42,766 nt of DNA from Tannerella sp. (lineage in GTDB: Bacteria; Bacteroidota; Bacteroidia; Bacteroidales; Tannerellaceae), in contig JAISUX010000073.1 of assembly GCA_031271805.1 (NCBI GenBank), forward strand, positions 1 to 42,766. The letters are read 5' to 3'. This document shows positions 30,585-38,940 of this stretch, piece after piece. Position 1 is the first letter of the stretch; the number at the start of each line of letters is the position of its first letter. A model generated the notes under the pieces. The model worked only from the letters and a program-made list of their open reading frames with translations. It searched no databases and was not told the DNA's origin. The translations under genes were made by a program, and so were the position numbers.

Positions 30585-32612
30585 ATGAATTTTGAGATTT
30601 CATCTCCTTTTAAGCCTACCGGCGACCAGCCGGAGGCGATTGAGGCGCTTGTGGAGGGCCTTAAGGGTGGGATGCCTTACCAGACGTTGCTTGGGGTGAC
30701 GGGGTCGGGCAAGACGTTTACGATTGCTAATGTTATCGAGCGGGTGCAGCGTCCGACGCTTGTGTTGAGCCATAACAAGACGTTGGCGGCGCAGTTGTAC
30801 AGTGAGTTCAAGGGTTTCTTCCCGCACAATGCGGTGGAGTATTTTGTGTCTTATTATGATTATTACCAGCCGGAGGCTTATATCGCTAAGACGGATACTT
30901 ATATAGAGAAGGATTTGCAGATTAATGAGGAGATCGACAAGTTAAGGCTTAGGGCTACGGCGTCGTTGCTTTCGGGGAGGCGTGATGTGGTGGTGGTTTC
31001 GTCGGTGTCGTGCATTTATGGTATGGCTGATCCGAGGGCTTTTGAGGAGCAGGTGGTGTATGTGGAGCGGGGGATGGTGGTGCCGCGGGATGTGCTGCTG
31101 AGGCGGTTGGTGGATGCGTTGTATGTGAATAACAAGGTGGAGTTCAAGAGTGGTTGCTTCAGGGTTGCGGGGGATACGGTGGATGTTTTCCCGGCGATTG
31201 AGAGTTATGACGGGGTGGCGTACAGGATTGAGTTTTGGGGTGATGTGGTGGAAAGGATTGCGTCGTTCAACCCTCAGACTGGGAGGGAGTATGATGAGCA
31301 GGAGAGTTTGAATGTTTATCCTACGAATTTGTTTGTGACGACTTCGGAGAGGATTAAGACGGCTATGAGTGAGATTGCGGTTGATTTGGGCGATCAGTCG
31401 GATTATCTTGAATCCATAGGCAAGCCTTTGGAGGCGCGGCGGCTGAGGGAGAGGGTGAATTATGATTTGGAGATGATCCAGGAGCTGGGCTACTGTTCGG
31501 GTATAGAGAATTATTCCCGCTACTTCGACGGTAGGAAGGAGGGGGAGAGGCCGTATTGTTTGCTGGATTATTTCCCGGAGGATTTTTTGGTGGTGATAGA
31601 TGAGAGCCACGTGACGGTGCCGCAGATCAGGGGGATGTTCGGTGGCGACAGGTCGAGGAAGAACGCGCTGGTGGATTTCGGATTCCGCTTGCCGGCGGCG
31701 AGGGATAACCGCCCGCTGAGGTTTGACGAGTTCGAGGGGCTGGTGAAGAAGGCTATTTATGTGAGCGCTACGCCGGCGGATTATGAGCTTGAGAAGAGCG
31801 AGGGGGTGATTGTGGAACAGGTTATCAGGCCTACGGGGCTGTTGGATCCGGTGATAGTGGTGAAGCCTACGATGAACCAGATTGATGATTTGCTTGAGGA
31901 GATATGGTCGAGGGCTGACAGGAGCGAGCGGGTGCTGGTGACGACGTTGACGAAGAGGATGGCTGAGGAGCTGACGGAGTTCCTGAAGCGGATGGGCGTC
32001 CGCTGCGAATATGTCCACAGCGACGTTGAGACTTTGGAGCGGGTGAGGATACTGGATGACCTGAGGAATGGGGTGATAGAGGCGTTGATTGGGGTGAATT
32101 TGCTGCGCGAGGGGCTGGATTTGCCCCAGGTATCGCTGGTGGCGATATTGGATGCCGACAAGGAGGGCTTCCTGAGGTCGCACAGGTCGCTGACGCAGAC
32201 GGCCGGCCGCGCGGCGAGGAATATCAACGGGAGGGTGATATTTTATGCCGACAAGCTGACTGACAGCATGCGTCAGACTATCGACGAAACGAACTACCGC
32301 AGGGAGAAGCAGCTGGCCTATAACGAGGCTCACGGCATCACTCCGCAGCAGATAGTGAGGAACTCGACCTCGCTGCTTGGCGAGACCCGTCATGGGGCGG
32401 AAGCGGAGTATGGCTATGTGGAGAAGCCGTTTGACGTGGCTGCCGACCCGGTTGTGCAGTCCATGGACGCCCGCCAGCTGGCCAAGGCCGTAGAGCATGC
32501 CAAGAGGCAGATGCAGGAGGCAGCCCGCAAGATGGAGTTCATCGAGGCCGCCCAGTATCGCGACGAGATGTTCAAGCTCCAGGAGCTGCTCGACCGGCGC
32601 TCTGGGGCTTAG
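30585..32612 (+). CDS. uvrB: Excinuclease ABC subunit B
   Basis: This 675-residue protein is the DNA-damage verification helicase of nucleotide excision repair; it is loaded by UvrA and recruits UvrC. Walker A GVTGSGKTFT is at about residues 38-47, the beta-hairpin aromatic stretch is SYYDYYQPEAYI, the Walker B region includes FLVVIDESHVTVPQIRGM, and helicase motif VI lies around QTAGRAARNINGRVIFYAD. The C-terminal UVR domain (EAARKMEFIEAAQYRDEMFKLQELL) is complete, so length and content are normal. It has its own promoter. The sense strand is markedly G-rich with many AGG codons. After the TAG stop the same frame stays open for about 100 codons through a 21-bp tandem array. Confidence 0.98.
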   Translation: MNFEISSPFKPTGDQPEAIEALVEGLKGGMPYQTLLGVTGSGKTFTIANVIERVQRPTLVLSHNKTLAAQLYSEFKGFFPHNAVEYFVSYYDYYQPEAYIAKTDTYIEKDLQINEEIDKLRLRATASLLSGRRDVVVVSSVSCIYGMADPRAFEEQVVYVERGMVVPRDVLLRRLVDALYVNNKVEFKSGCFRVAGDTVDVFPAIESYDGVAYRIEFWGDVVERIASFNPQTGREYDEQESLNVYPTNLFVTTSERIKTAMSEIAVDLGDQSDYLESIGKPLEARRLRERVNYDLEMIQELGYCSGIENYSRYFDGRKEGERPYCLLDYFPEDFLVVIDESHVTVPQIRGMFGGDRSRKNALVDFGFRLPAARDNRPLRFDEFEGLVKKAIYVSATPADYELEKSEGVIVEQVIRPTGLLDPVIVVKPTMNQIDDLLEEIWSRADRSERVLVTTLTKRMAEELTEFLKRMGVRCEYVHSDVETLERVRILDDLRNGVIEALIGVNLLREGLDLPQVSLVAILDADKEGFLRSHRSLTQTAGRAARNINGRVIFYADKLTDSMRQTIDETNYRREKQLAYNEAHGITPQQIVRNSTSLLGETRHGAEAEYGYVEKPFDVAADPVVQSMDARQLAKAVEHAKRQMQEAARKMEFIEAAQYRDEMFKLQELLDRRSGA

Positions 32613-32624
32613 CCCGGAGGTTCC

Positions 32625-32855
32625 GGAGGAATCTACAGAACTTCCGGAGGAATCTACAGAAACTCTGGAGGATTCTACAGAAACTCTGGAGGAATCTACA
32701 GAAAGTCTAGAGAATTCTACAGAAACTCTGGAGGATTCTACAGAAACTCTGGAGGATTCTACAGAAACTCTGGAGGAATCTACAGAAACTCTGGAGGATT
32801 CTACAGAAAGTCTGGAGAAATCTACAGAAAGTCTGGAGAAATCTACAGAACTCCC
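32625..32855 (+). repeat. 21-bp tandem array, 11 units
   Basis: Eleven consecutive 21-base units (typical form GGAGGATTCTACAGAAACTCT) fill most of the gap between uvrB and the DeoR gene. Variation is limited to a few positions (GGAGGA/GGAGAA, ATC/TTC, AAACT/AAAGT, TCT/TCC). Because 21 is a multiple of three and the unit lacks stops in several frames, long open frames arise in both directions, giving heptapeptide repeats such as EESTETL or SGGIYRN. None has a convincing start. Each unit contains the near-palindrome TTCT-AC-AGAA. Unit number is likely to vary by slippage (inference). The gap 32613-32957 holds otherwise only the DeoR promoter. Confidence 0.95.
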
Positions 32856-32901
32856 AAGGGAGGCAAAAAAGCGCCTAGGGAGGAAGATTTGGGGCAAAAA
32901 G

Positions 32902-32933
32902 TTTGGCCGTTTCGGGGAGAATAATTACCTTTG
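32902..32933 (+). promoter_or_regulatory. Promoter of the DeoR-family gene
   Basis: TTTG (32902-32905) and TACCTTTG (32926-32933) are 20 bases apart; ATG follows 24 bases later. The in-frame TTG within the -7 element is rejected as a start. Confidence 0.7.
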
Positions 32934-32957
32934 CCGCCAATAAATTCGTATAACAAC

Positions 32958-33716
32958 ATGATAGCAGAAGCAAGGAAAGGGATAATCCTCAATACACTTA
33001 ACGCAAAAGAGATAGTAAATACGCGCGAACTGGCCGACCGTTGCATGGTGTCGGAAATAACCATCCGGCGCGACCTTATCGAACTCGCCGCCAAGGGCAT
33101 GCTGATCCGCACCCGCGGCGGGGCGTGCAGGCTCAAGACGGCCGATACGCTGGTCAACTTCGACATCAAAATCACCCGCAACAGCCAGCACAAAGAAGCC
33201 ATCTGCCGCCTCGCCGCCTCCTCGATCAGCGATGGCGACATAGTTTTTGTTGACTGCGGCAGCACCCTCTCCTTCATCACCCAATACCTCCGCCCCAGAG
33301 CCATAACGGTGATAACCAACTCCCTCCCCGTCGTCTCCGCCTTAGTCGATGCCCCCGCCGTGCGCCTCGCCCTCATCGGGGGAGAAGTATATAGCGAACG
33401 CCGCGCCATCTACGGCTCCGTCGCCGAAATCGACATCGAGAAATACCACGCCACCAAAGCCTTCATAGGAGCCGACGGAGTCAGCCTCCGCAGCGGCCTA
33501 AGCTCGTACGACGAGCGCGAAGCCGCCATAACCCGCCGCATGATAAGCCACGCCGACGAAGTATTCCTCCTCGCCGACTCTTCAAAAATAGAGAAAAACT
33601 CCTACGTCACCTTCGCCTCCCTCGCCGACGTCCATCACCTCATCACCGACTCCGAAATCACCCCCCAGCACCTCCGCGCCTACCGCGAAGCCTCGGTAGA
33701 TATCCTCACCGCCTGA
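32958..33716 (+). CDS. DeoR-family transcriptional regulator
   Basis: The 252-residue protein has an N-terminal winged helix-turn-helix (about 1-58) with the DeoR signature VNTRELADRCMVSEITIRRDLIEL at residues 20-43, followed by the wing KGMLIRTRGGA. The C-terminal sensor domain has the phosphate-binding VDCGSTLSFI and FIGADGVSLRSGLSSYDERE, typical of repressors that respond to phosphorylated sugars. The likely targets are sugar-metabolism genes; the convergent Gfo/Idh gene is the nearest candidate. The plus strand here is strongly C-rich although uvrB, on the same strand, is G-rich. The last codons form the first unit of a 42-bp tandem repeat. Confidence 0.94.
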   Translation: MIAEARKGIILNTLNAKEIVNTRELADRCMVSEITIRRDLIELAAKGMLIRTRGGACRLKTADTLVNFDIKITRNSQHKEAICRLAASSISDGDIVFVDCGSTLSFITQYLRPRAITVITNSLPVVSALVDAPAVRLALIGGEVYSERRAIYGSVAEIDIEKYHATKAFIGADGVSLRSGLSSYDEREAAITRRMISHADEVFLLADSSKIEKNSYVTFASLADVHHLITDSEITPQHLRAYREASVDILTA

Positions 33717-33800
33717 AGCCCCGCCCGCGGAGCCGCCACAGATATCCTCACCGCCCGAAGCCCCTGCCGCGAAGCCGCCGCAGATATCCTCACCGCCCGA
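33681..33800 (+). repeat. 42-bp tandem repeat, about 2.9 units
   Basis: Unit A (33681-33722) spans the last codons and stop of the DeoR gene. Unit B is 33723-33764 and unit C 33765-33800. All contain GATATCCTCACCGCC at exact 42-base intervals (33699, 33741, 33783). The TGA of unit A has become CGA in units B and C. Unit C supplies the last codons and stop of the convergent Gfo/Idh gene. The period is twice that of the array upstream of the same regulator, although the sequences differ. Confidence 0.93.
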
Positions 33801-34941
33801 TTTCGACCCTCCGCCCCGTCCGGTGCGATTCCAGCGCCGCCGAGAAGACAAGATGGCTCAAAGCAGTCTCCCCAAGCGTCACCGTCCGGAACGGATGCTT
33901 CTCCGGCCGCTCCGAAAACTCATTCATAAACGCCCCAAGCATCTGCTGGAAAGCATCCGGGAAACCAAACTCAAAAATCCTCCCCGTAATCGAAGCAATC
34001 GCCGACTGCGAGCCACAGTCAACCCTCGTCCAGCCCTGCTCCCTCCCCCGCGATTCAAGCCAATAGAAAGCCCGCGGGTTGCTCGTCGAAAACCTCGCCG
34101 ACCCCTCCGTGCCATAGACCTCAAGGAACCAGTCATTCGTAGCCCCCGGAGCCATCCGTTTCATTTCCAAAACCATCGGAAAACCTTTACCCGTCGCCCC
34201 ATCGCGGCACCCGCAAGTCAGCACCGCATTATCCCAGGTATCACACACCGCCCATCCCCCATGGCCATCAGGCCGCCTCTCCGTGATATTTCTCAGATCC
34301 GCAAATACCCACTCCGGCGCCCAGCCCATACGCAGCGGCACGTGCAAGACATGCATCCCCAAGTCGCCCATACAGCCATACTCGCCGTTCGACTCCACCC
34401 GACGCTTCCAGTTCACCGGCTTCGTCGGATCCATATCACTCGAATGATTAAAACCAGCCCTCACATTGATCAATTCCCCATAACGCCCCTCCCGTATCCA
34501 GCCAATCAACCGCTGGCAAGCCGGGAAATACGGAAATTCGGAGTTACACCTCACCCTCAGCTCCTTCCGCCCCTCCGCCGCAGCCACAATCCTCCCGTTA
34601 GCCTCCCTGTCAATCCCGAAAGGCTTCTCACCCAAAAGATGTTTCCCAGCATTTATTATATCCACATAAATCCCCTCATGAAGGTGATGCGGCACAGCGC
34701 AATAGACAGCCTCAATATCCTCATCCTCAAGCAGCCGGCGATAGTCCTCAGTAGCCCTCCTGATCCCCGGAAAGCCCTCCATGTACCACGGCCACGACTC
34801 ACGGTTAACATCACAAATCCCCCTCAAAACAGGCCTCGGATCGTCCGTCAGGAGATGCGGCCAACGCGCCACAGCGCTCGCAAACTCCCTCCCCATAAGC
34901 CCAAGGCCGATAATACCAAAATTAATTTCCCTTCTACGCAT
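33790..34941 (-). CDS. Cytoplasmic Gfo/Idh/MocA family oxidoreductase
   Basis: I start this 383-residue protein at ATG 34941 (MRRREINFGIIGLGLMGREF), because the longer frame adds 17 residues lying upstream of the -7 element. The Rossmann motif GLGLMG is at about residues 12-17. The EKP motif (LLGEKPFGID) and a C-terminal alpha/beta domain with the SSDMDPTKPVNWKRRVESNGEYGCMGDLGMHVLHV segment (about 192-226) are present. No signal peptide is seen, unlike the two other family members in the window. It converges on the DeoR regulator gene, and its final codons and stop lie in a 42-bp repeat unit. Substrate unknown; a sugar or inositol derivative is usual for the family. Confidence 0.92.
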   Translation of the reverse strand: MRRREINFGIIGLGLMGREFASAVARWPHLLTDDPRPVLRGICDVNRESWPWYMEGFPGIRRATEDYRRLLEDEDIEAVYCAVPHHLHEGIYVDIINAGKHLLGEKPFGIDREANGRIVAAAEGRKELRVRCNSEFPYFPACQRLIGWIREGRYGELINVRAGFNHSSDMDPTKPVNWKRRVESNGEYGCMGDLGMHVLHVPLRMGWAPEWVFADLRNITERRPDGHGGWAVCDTWDNAVLTCGCRDGATGKGFPMVLEMKRMAPGATNDWFLEVYGTEGSARFSTSNPRAFYWLESRGREQGWTRVDCGSQSAIASITGRIFEFGFPDAFQQMLGAFMNEFSERPEKHPFRTVTLGETALSHLVFSAALESHRTGRRVEIGR

Positions 34942-34967
34942 ACTCGTTAAATGATTGATTCCTCCCG

Positions 34968-34975
34968 CAAAAGTA
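34968..34975 (-). promoter_or_regulatory. -7 element of the cytoplasmic Gfo/Idh gene
   Basis: It reads TACTTTTG on the minus strand, 26 bases before the start at 34941. Confidence 0.5.
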
Positions 34976-35048
34976 ATCAAAACCATTCGCAACGAACATA
35001 CCGCCCCCCGTTAAACATTCATAAAAAACCCTAAAGCCCCCGCCTTAG

Positions 35049-36758
35049 CTATACCTCCTGCCGGTAATACACCAAATCCCCGGGGCCAACCTTCGCCATA
35101 TAATCCCTGTATTTAAGAATCTCCGCCTCACCCATCCGGATAAAAACCTCGGCCGAGGCGCGGAAAGCCGCATCCTTATCAGCATCCCCGAGCAGCAAAT
35201 ACCCGATAACGCAATACGTAGCCGCTTCAACCAAGCGCCTGGCCATGAAATCAAGATACTCCTGATCCTTAGCCCCCGTCACGTCCGCCACCAGCTGCTC
35301 ATACACCGCCGTCATCCCGGCCAAGCGCCCCTTGAGGCCCTCCAGTTCCGGTTTATACTCAAGCCCCTCGTACTCCCGCAAACGGTTCAGGTAGGTACCC
35401 GTCGTCACGTGTCTTATAGCCGCCACCACCTGCAGCTGCGTCGTGCCCTCATAAATATTAGTGATCCTCGCGTCGCGATACAAGCGCTCGCATTTATAAT
35501 CCTTCATAAATCCCGAACCCCCATGGATCTGGATCGCATCATAAGCGTTCTGGTTAGCATACTCCGTGCTGATAGCCTTGCCCATAGGCGTGAAAGCATC
35601 CGCCAGGCGCGAATACTTCTTCTGCTCCAACCTCTCCTCGGGCGTCAGTTTGCGCTCGCGGGAGATGTCGTCCAAAGCCTTGTAAACATCCACGAAGCGA
35701 GCCGTCTCATAAAGTATCGTCCTCGAAGCATCCGTGCGCGTCCTCAGCATCGCAACCATCTCATACACCGCCGGGAAGTTGATTATCGCCTTGCCGAACT
35801 GCTGCCTCTCGCAAGCATACTTATATCCCTCCCTGTAAGCCGCCTCGCACAAGCCCACAGCCTGAGCCATAATCCCCAGCCGGGCGCCGTTCATAAGCGC
35901 CATCACGTATTTGATAAGCCCCAAGCGGCGCTCACCGACTAATTCCACCTTCGCGTTGCGGAAAACCAGCTCGCAGGTCGGCGAGCCTTTGATTCCCATC
36001 TTGTTCTCGATGCGTCTCACCGTCACGCCGCCGTTGCGCTTGTCGTAAACGAACATCGACAAGCCCCGGCCGTCTTTCGTACCCTCCTCAGAGCGGGCAA
36101 GCACAAGGTGAATGTCCGAATCGCCGTTCGTGATGAAACGTTTGACCCCGTTCAAGCGCCACGTACCGTCCTCTTCCTTGTATGTCGCCTTGAGCATCAC
36201 CGCCTGCAAGTCGCTGCCCGCATCCGGCTCGGTAAGGTCCATCGACATAGTCTCGCCGGCGCAGACCCTCGGAATATAGCGCTTGTGCTGCTCATCGCTG
36301 CCGAACTCGTAAAGCGTCTCGGCGCAGTCCTGCAAGCCCCAAAGGTTCTCAAAGCCCGCATCGGCGCGCGAAACAATATCCGCAGCCATGATGTAAGGCA
36401 CAATCGGGAAGTTCATCCCCCCGAAACGCCTCGGCATCGACATCCCCATCAGGCCTGCCTTGCGCACAGCGTCGAGGTTAGCCTGCGTCCCCGAAGCATA
36501 AGTCACATGCCCGTCGGCCACTGTCGGCCCTTCCTTGTCAACGCCCTCGGAATTAGGTTCTATAATGTCGGCGCAAATCTCGCCCACGATTTCGAGCACA
36601 CGCTCGTAACTGTCCATCGCGTCGTCGAAATCCTGCGGCGCGTAGTCGTATTCCTCCTTGTCGCGGTAATCGCGCTCCTTAAGTTCGACTATCCGTCGCA
36701 TCAGCGGATGATGAAGATGATGCTTCAGCGACGGAGTATCCGTATAAAAATTTGCCAT
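35049..36758 (-). CDS. Acyl-CoA dehydrogenase (long form)
   Basis: This 569-residue FAD enzyme oxidises an acyl-CoA to the 2-enoyl-CoA and passes electrons to EtfAB. Family landmarks are MDLTEPDAGSDL (about 173-184), the RQQFGKAI segment (318-325), IHGGSGFMKDY (411-421) and the catalytic-base region NIYEGTTQLQ with Glu437. The protein is about 180 residues longer than short-chain dehydrogenases, with extra N- and C-terminal helical parts as in the larger bacterial forms. It follows etfA by 6 bases on the same strand, making etfB-etfA-acd an operon. Chain-length preference and direction (oxidation or crotonyl-type reduction) cannot be told from sequence. Confidence 0.95.
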   Translation of the reverse strand: MANFYTDTPSLKHHLHHPLMRRIVELKERDYRDKEEYDYAPQDFDDAMDSYERVLEIVGEICADIIEPNSEGVDKEGPTVADGHVTYASGTQANLDAVRKAGLMGMSMPRRFGGMNFPIVPYIMAADIVSRADAGFENLWGLQDCAETLYEFGSDEQHKRYIPRVCAGETMSMDLTEPDAGSDLQAVMLKATYKEEDGTWRLNGVKRFITNGDSDIHLVLARSEEGTKDGRGLSMFVYDKRNGGVTVRRIENKMGIKGSPTCELVFRNAKVELVGERRLGLIKYVMALMNGARLGIMAQAVGLCEAAYREGYKYACERQQFGKAIINFPAVYEMVAMLRTRTDASRTILYETARFVDVYKALDDISRERKLTPEERLEQKKYSRLADAFTPMGKAISTEYANQNAYDAIQIHGGSGFMKDYKCERLYRDARITNIYEGTTQLQVVAAIRHVTTGTYLNRLREYEGLEYKPELEGLKGRLAGMTAVYEQLVADVTGAKDQEYLDFMARRLVEAATYCVIGYLLLGDADKDAAFRASAEVFIRMGEAEILKYRDYMAKVGPGDLVYYRQEV

Positions 36759-36764
36759 TATTTA

Positions 36765-37784
36765 CTATTTACTGTTTTTCTTATAATACTTAATCATTTT
36801 CGGGACGACCTCTTCCACCGTCCCGGTAATCACATAGTCGGCGATAGAGTTAATCGGCGCAGCCGGATCGCTGTTTACGGAGATGATGATTGAGCTTTCC
36901 TGCATGCCGGCGATATGTTGAATCTGCCCCGAGATGCCGCAAGCGATGTAGAGCTTGGGGCGCACCGTGACGCCCGTCTGTCCTATCTGCCGGTCGTGGT
37001 CGCAGAATCCGGCATCCACCGCCGCACGCGACCCGCCCACCTCGGCGTTAATCACCTTCGCAAGGTCGAACAGCAAGTTGAAGTTCTCCCTCGAACCCAC
37101 GCCATAGCCGCCCGACACAATTATCGGCGCCCCTTTGAGGTTATGCTTCGCCTTGCGGATATTACGGCTTACGACCTTTATAACATAGTCCGTGTCGGCG
37201 ACGTATTTCCCGACTTCGTGCCCGACGACTTCGCCCTTGTAACCTTCCTCAAGTATCTCTTTCTTCATCACGCCTTCGCGGACGGTAGCCATCTGCGGGC
37301 GGTTTTCGGGGTTAATGATCGTAGCGACGATATTGCCGCCGAAAGCCGGGCGTATCTGGTAAAGCAGGTTATCGACCGTGACGCCGTTCTTCTTGTCTTC
37401 ATACGAGCCTATTTCGAGCGATGTGCAGTCGGCCGTCAAGCCGCTTTTCAAGGCCGACGATACCCGCGGACCAAGGTCGCGCCCGATAACCGTAGCCCCC
37501 ATGAGGCAAATCTGCGGCTTCTCTTCCTTAAAGAGATTGATTAAAATCGACGCATGCGGCAAGGAAGTATAAGGATACAGCCTTGCGTCGTCGAAGACAT
37601 GGAGCTTATCCACGCCATAAGGCAATACCTGCTTTTCAACCCCGTCGAGCTTATTTCCCGCAACGACAGCCTCCAAGCGGCAGCCGAGTTTGTCGGCCAA
37701 TGTCCGCCCCTTGGTGAGCAATTCGAGGCTCACATCGGCGATAATCCCGTCCTCAATTTCGCAATATACAAATAAATTGTTCAT
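36765..37784 (-). CDS. etfA: Electron transfer flavoprotein subunit alpha
   Basis: The C-terminal FAD-binding domain of this 339-residue protein is canonical: IIVSGGYGVGSRENF, AEVGGSRAAVDAGF, RQIGQTGVTVRPKLYIACGIS (about 250-280) and GISGQIQHIAGM, followed by VNSDPAAPINSIADYVI. The N-terminal domain pairs with EtfB. It should shuttle electrons from the acyl-CoA dehydrogenase encoded 6 bases downstream. EtfA/EtfB linked to an acyl-CoA dehydrogenase in anaerobes can be electron-bifurcating; whether this pair is bifurcating is not decided by what I can see. Confidence 0.96.
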   Translation of the reverse strand: MNNLFVYCEIEDGIIADVSLELLTKGRTLADKLGCRLEAVVAGNKLDGVEKQVLPYGVDKLHVFDDARLYPYTSLPHASILINLFKEEKPQICLMGATVIGRDLGPRVSSALKSGLTADCTSLEIGSYEDKKNGVTVDNLLYQIRPAFGGNIVATIINPENRPQMATVREGVMKKEILEEGYKGEVVGHEVGKYVADTDYVIKVVSRNIRKAKHNLKGAPIIVSGGYGVGSRENFNLLFDLAKVINAEVGGSRAAVDAGFCDHDRQIGQTGVTVRPKLYIACGISGQIQHIAGMQESSIIISVNSDPAAPINSIADYVITGTVEEVVPKMIKYYKKNSK

Positions 37785-37811
37785 ATTTAAAATCTTAAAT
37801 CCAATAATAAA

Positions 37812-38693
37812 TCATCCGATAGTGTGATTCGCAAGCAATTCCACAATCAATTCCTCCACATCGGCGTCCGAGCCTGTCAAGGTCTTGCTTTCCTTAGCCT
37901 GGAAAACAATGTTCTCGATGGTCTTCACCTTAGTCGGGGAGCCGGAGAGGCCGCACTGTTTGACGTCGCCGTTAATATCCGCGACCGACCATTCCGTGAT
38001 GTTGAGGTAGGGATATTTCTCATATAGTTCGGGGTAGGGCAGGCTAGCCCCATCCTTCTCCAGTTCCGCTTTTTCCTGTCCGCCGAGCGCACGCTTGTAC
38101 TTTTGTATCAGTCTCGCGTTACGCGGGCGGCAAGGCGCTGCCGAACCGTTAACCGTAATCACTATCGGTATCATCCCTTCGACTACCTCGATGCCGCCTG
38201 TGATGCTGCGTTTGACGGTGATTTTGCCGTCATTGATGTCGAGGATTTCCTCTGCGTAAGTAATCTGCGTAAGGCCGAGTTTTTCGGCAACCTGCGGCCC
38301 GACTTGCGCCGTATCGCCGTCGATAGCCTGCCGCCCGCCGATAATCAAGTCGAAATCGCCAATCTTCCTAATCGCCATCGAAAGCGCATAAGAGGTCGCC
38401 AATGTGTCGGCGCCCGCGAAAGCGCGGTCGGTCAGGAGATAGCCGTCGTCCGCACCGCGGTACAGGCCTTCGCGGATAATCTCAGCCGCACGTCCCGGCC
38501 CCATAGTCAGGATAGTCACGGTCGTTCCCGGATAGCGTTCTTTGAGGCGTAAGGCCTGTTCGAGAGCGTTCAAATCTTCGGGGTTAAAAATCGCCGGAAG
38601 CGCGGCGCGATTGATCGTCCCGTCGTCCTTCATCGCGTCTTTCCCCACGTTGCGTGTGTCGGGCACTTGCTTCGCCAATACTATAATCTTCAT
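37812..38693 (-). CDS. etfB: Electron transfer flavoprotein subunit beta
   Basis: This 293-residue protein is longer than the roughly 250-260 residues of simple EtfB. The N-terminal VLAKQVPDTRNVG, the NPEDLNALEQALRLKE helix, TILTMGPGRAAEIIREGLYRGADDGYLL (about 72-100), and the nucleotide-side GGRQAIDGDTAQVGP are clear. It is the first gene of the etfB-etfA-acyl-CoA dehydrogenase operon, with a TACTTTTG promoter element about 47 bases upstream. The intergenic gap to etfA is 27 bases. Confidence 0.96.
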   Translation of the reverse strand: MKIIVLAKQVPDTRNVGKDAMKDDGTINRAALPAIFNPEDLNALEQALRLKERYPGTTVTILTMGPGRAAEIIREGLYRGADDGYLLTDRAFAGADTLATSYALSMAIRKIGDFDLIIGGRQAIDGDTAQVGPQVAEKLGLTQITYAEEILDINDGKITVKRSITGGIEVVEGMIPIVITVNGSAAPCRPRNARLIQKYKRALGGQEKAELEKDGASLPYPELYEKYPYLNITEWSVADINGDVKQCGLSGSPTKVKTIENIVFQAKESKTLTGSDADVEELIVELLANHTIG

Positions 38694-38739
38694 ATTATCT
38701 ATTAATAATTTCTACCTTCAAAATTGATCTTTGAGGCTG

Positions 38740-38747
38740 CAAAAGTA
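38740..38747 (-). promoter_or_regulatory. -7 element of the etfBA-acd operon
   Basis: It reads TACTTTTG on the minus strand, 46 bases before the etfB ATG. The remaining AT-rich stretch up to 38840 shows nothing further that I can name. Confidence 0.5.
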
Positions 38748-38849
38748 GTTATGATTTTCGGAATAGAAAAAAAATTACGGTATTTTAGCGCATTTATTTT
38801 AATTTTGTGCAAAAAAATCAGGTCTGAGAAATAAAATATTCCCTTATGT

Positions 38850-38880
38850 TTTGTAATTATTCAATAATTATATATCTTTG
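38850..38880 (+). promoter_or_regulatory. Promoter of the small lipoprotein gene
   Basis: TTTG (38850-38853) and TATCTTTG (38873-38880) are 19 bases apart, an ideal Bacteroidetes promoter. The ATG at 38941 is 60 bases on. Confidence 0.75.
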
Positions 38881-38940
38881 CATTTTTAAAACTAAAAATT
38901 AGAGAGATTATGGATTAAGAATGTTTAATGTTTAGAGTGT

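Noticed and set aside
32625-32855. CRISPR array
   Set aside because: The units are directly contiguous 21-mers with no unique spacers and no cas genes nearby; it is a simple tandem repeat.
30942-32897. A very long open frame (651 codons) antisense to uvrB and running through the 21-bp array
   Set aside because: It is a shadow of the G-rich uvrB codon usage and a stop-free 21-bp repeat. The protein is low-complexity (His/Arg/Pro/Leu) with no recognisable domain, and uvrB on the other strand is beyond doubt.
32497-32943. A plus-strand frame encoding EESTETL heptad repeats
   Set aside because: It begins inside uvrB in another frame, has no promoter or ribosome-binding context, and exists because the repeat unit is a multiple of three bases. 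Kept as a repeat, not a gene.
32958-33716. Horizontal transfer as the explanation for odd base composition around cutC-uvrB and the DeoR gene
   Set aside because: Both housekeeping (uvrB) and regulator genes share the skew with opposite sign, and no mobile-element genes or attachment repeats flank the region. Strand-specific mutation bias fits better.
33823-34950. A 375-codon plus-strand frame antisense to the cytoplasmic Gfo/Idh gene
   Set aside because: Composition is Arg/Pro/His-rich with no domain; the minus-strand protein has all family motifs. Similar antisense frames at 36108-36893 and 36915-37544 were rejected for the same reason.
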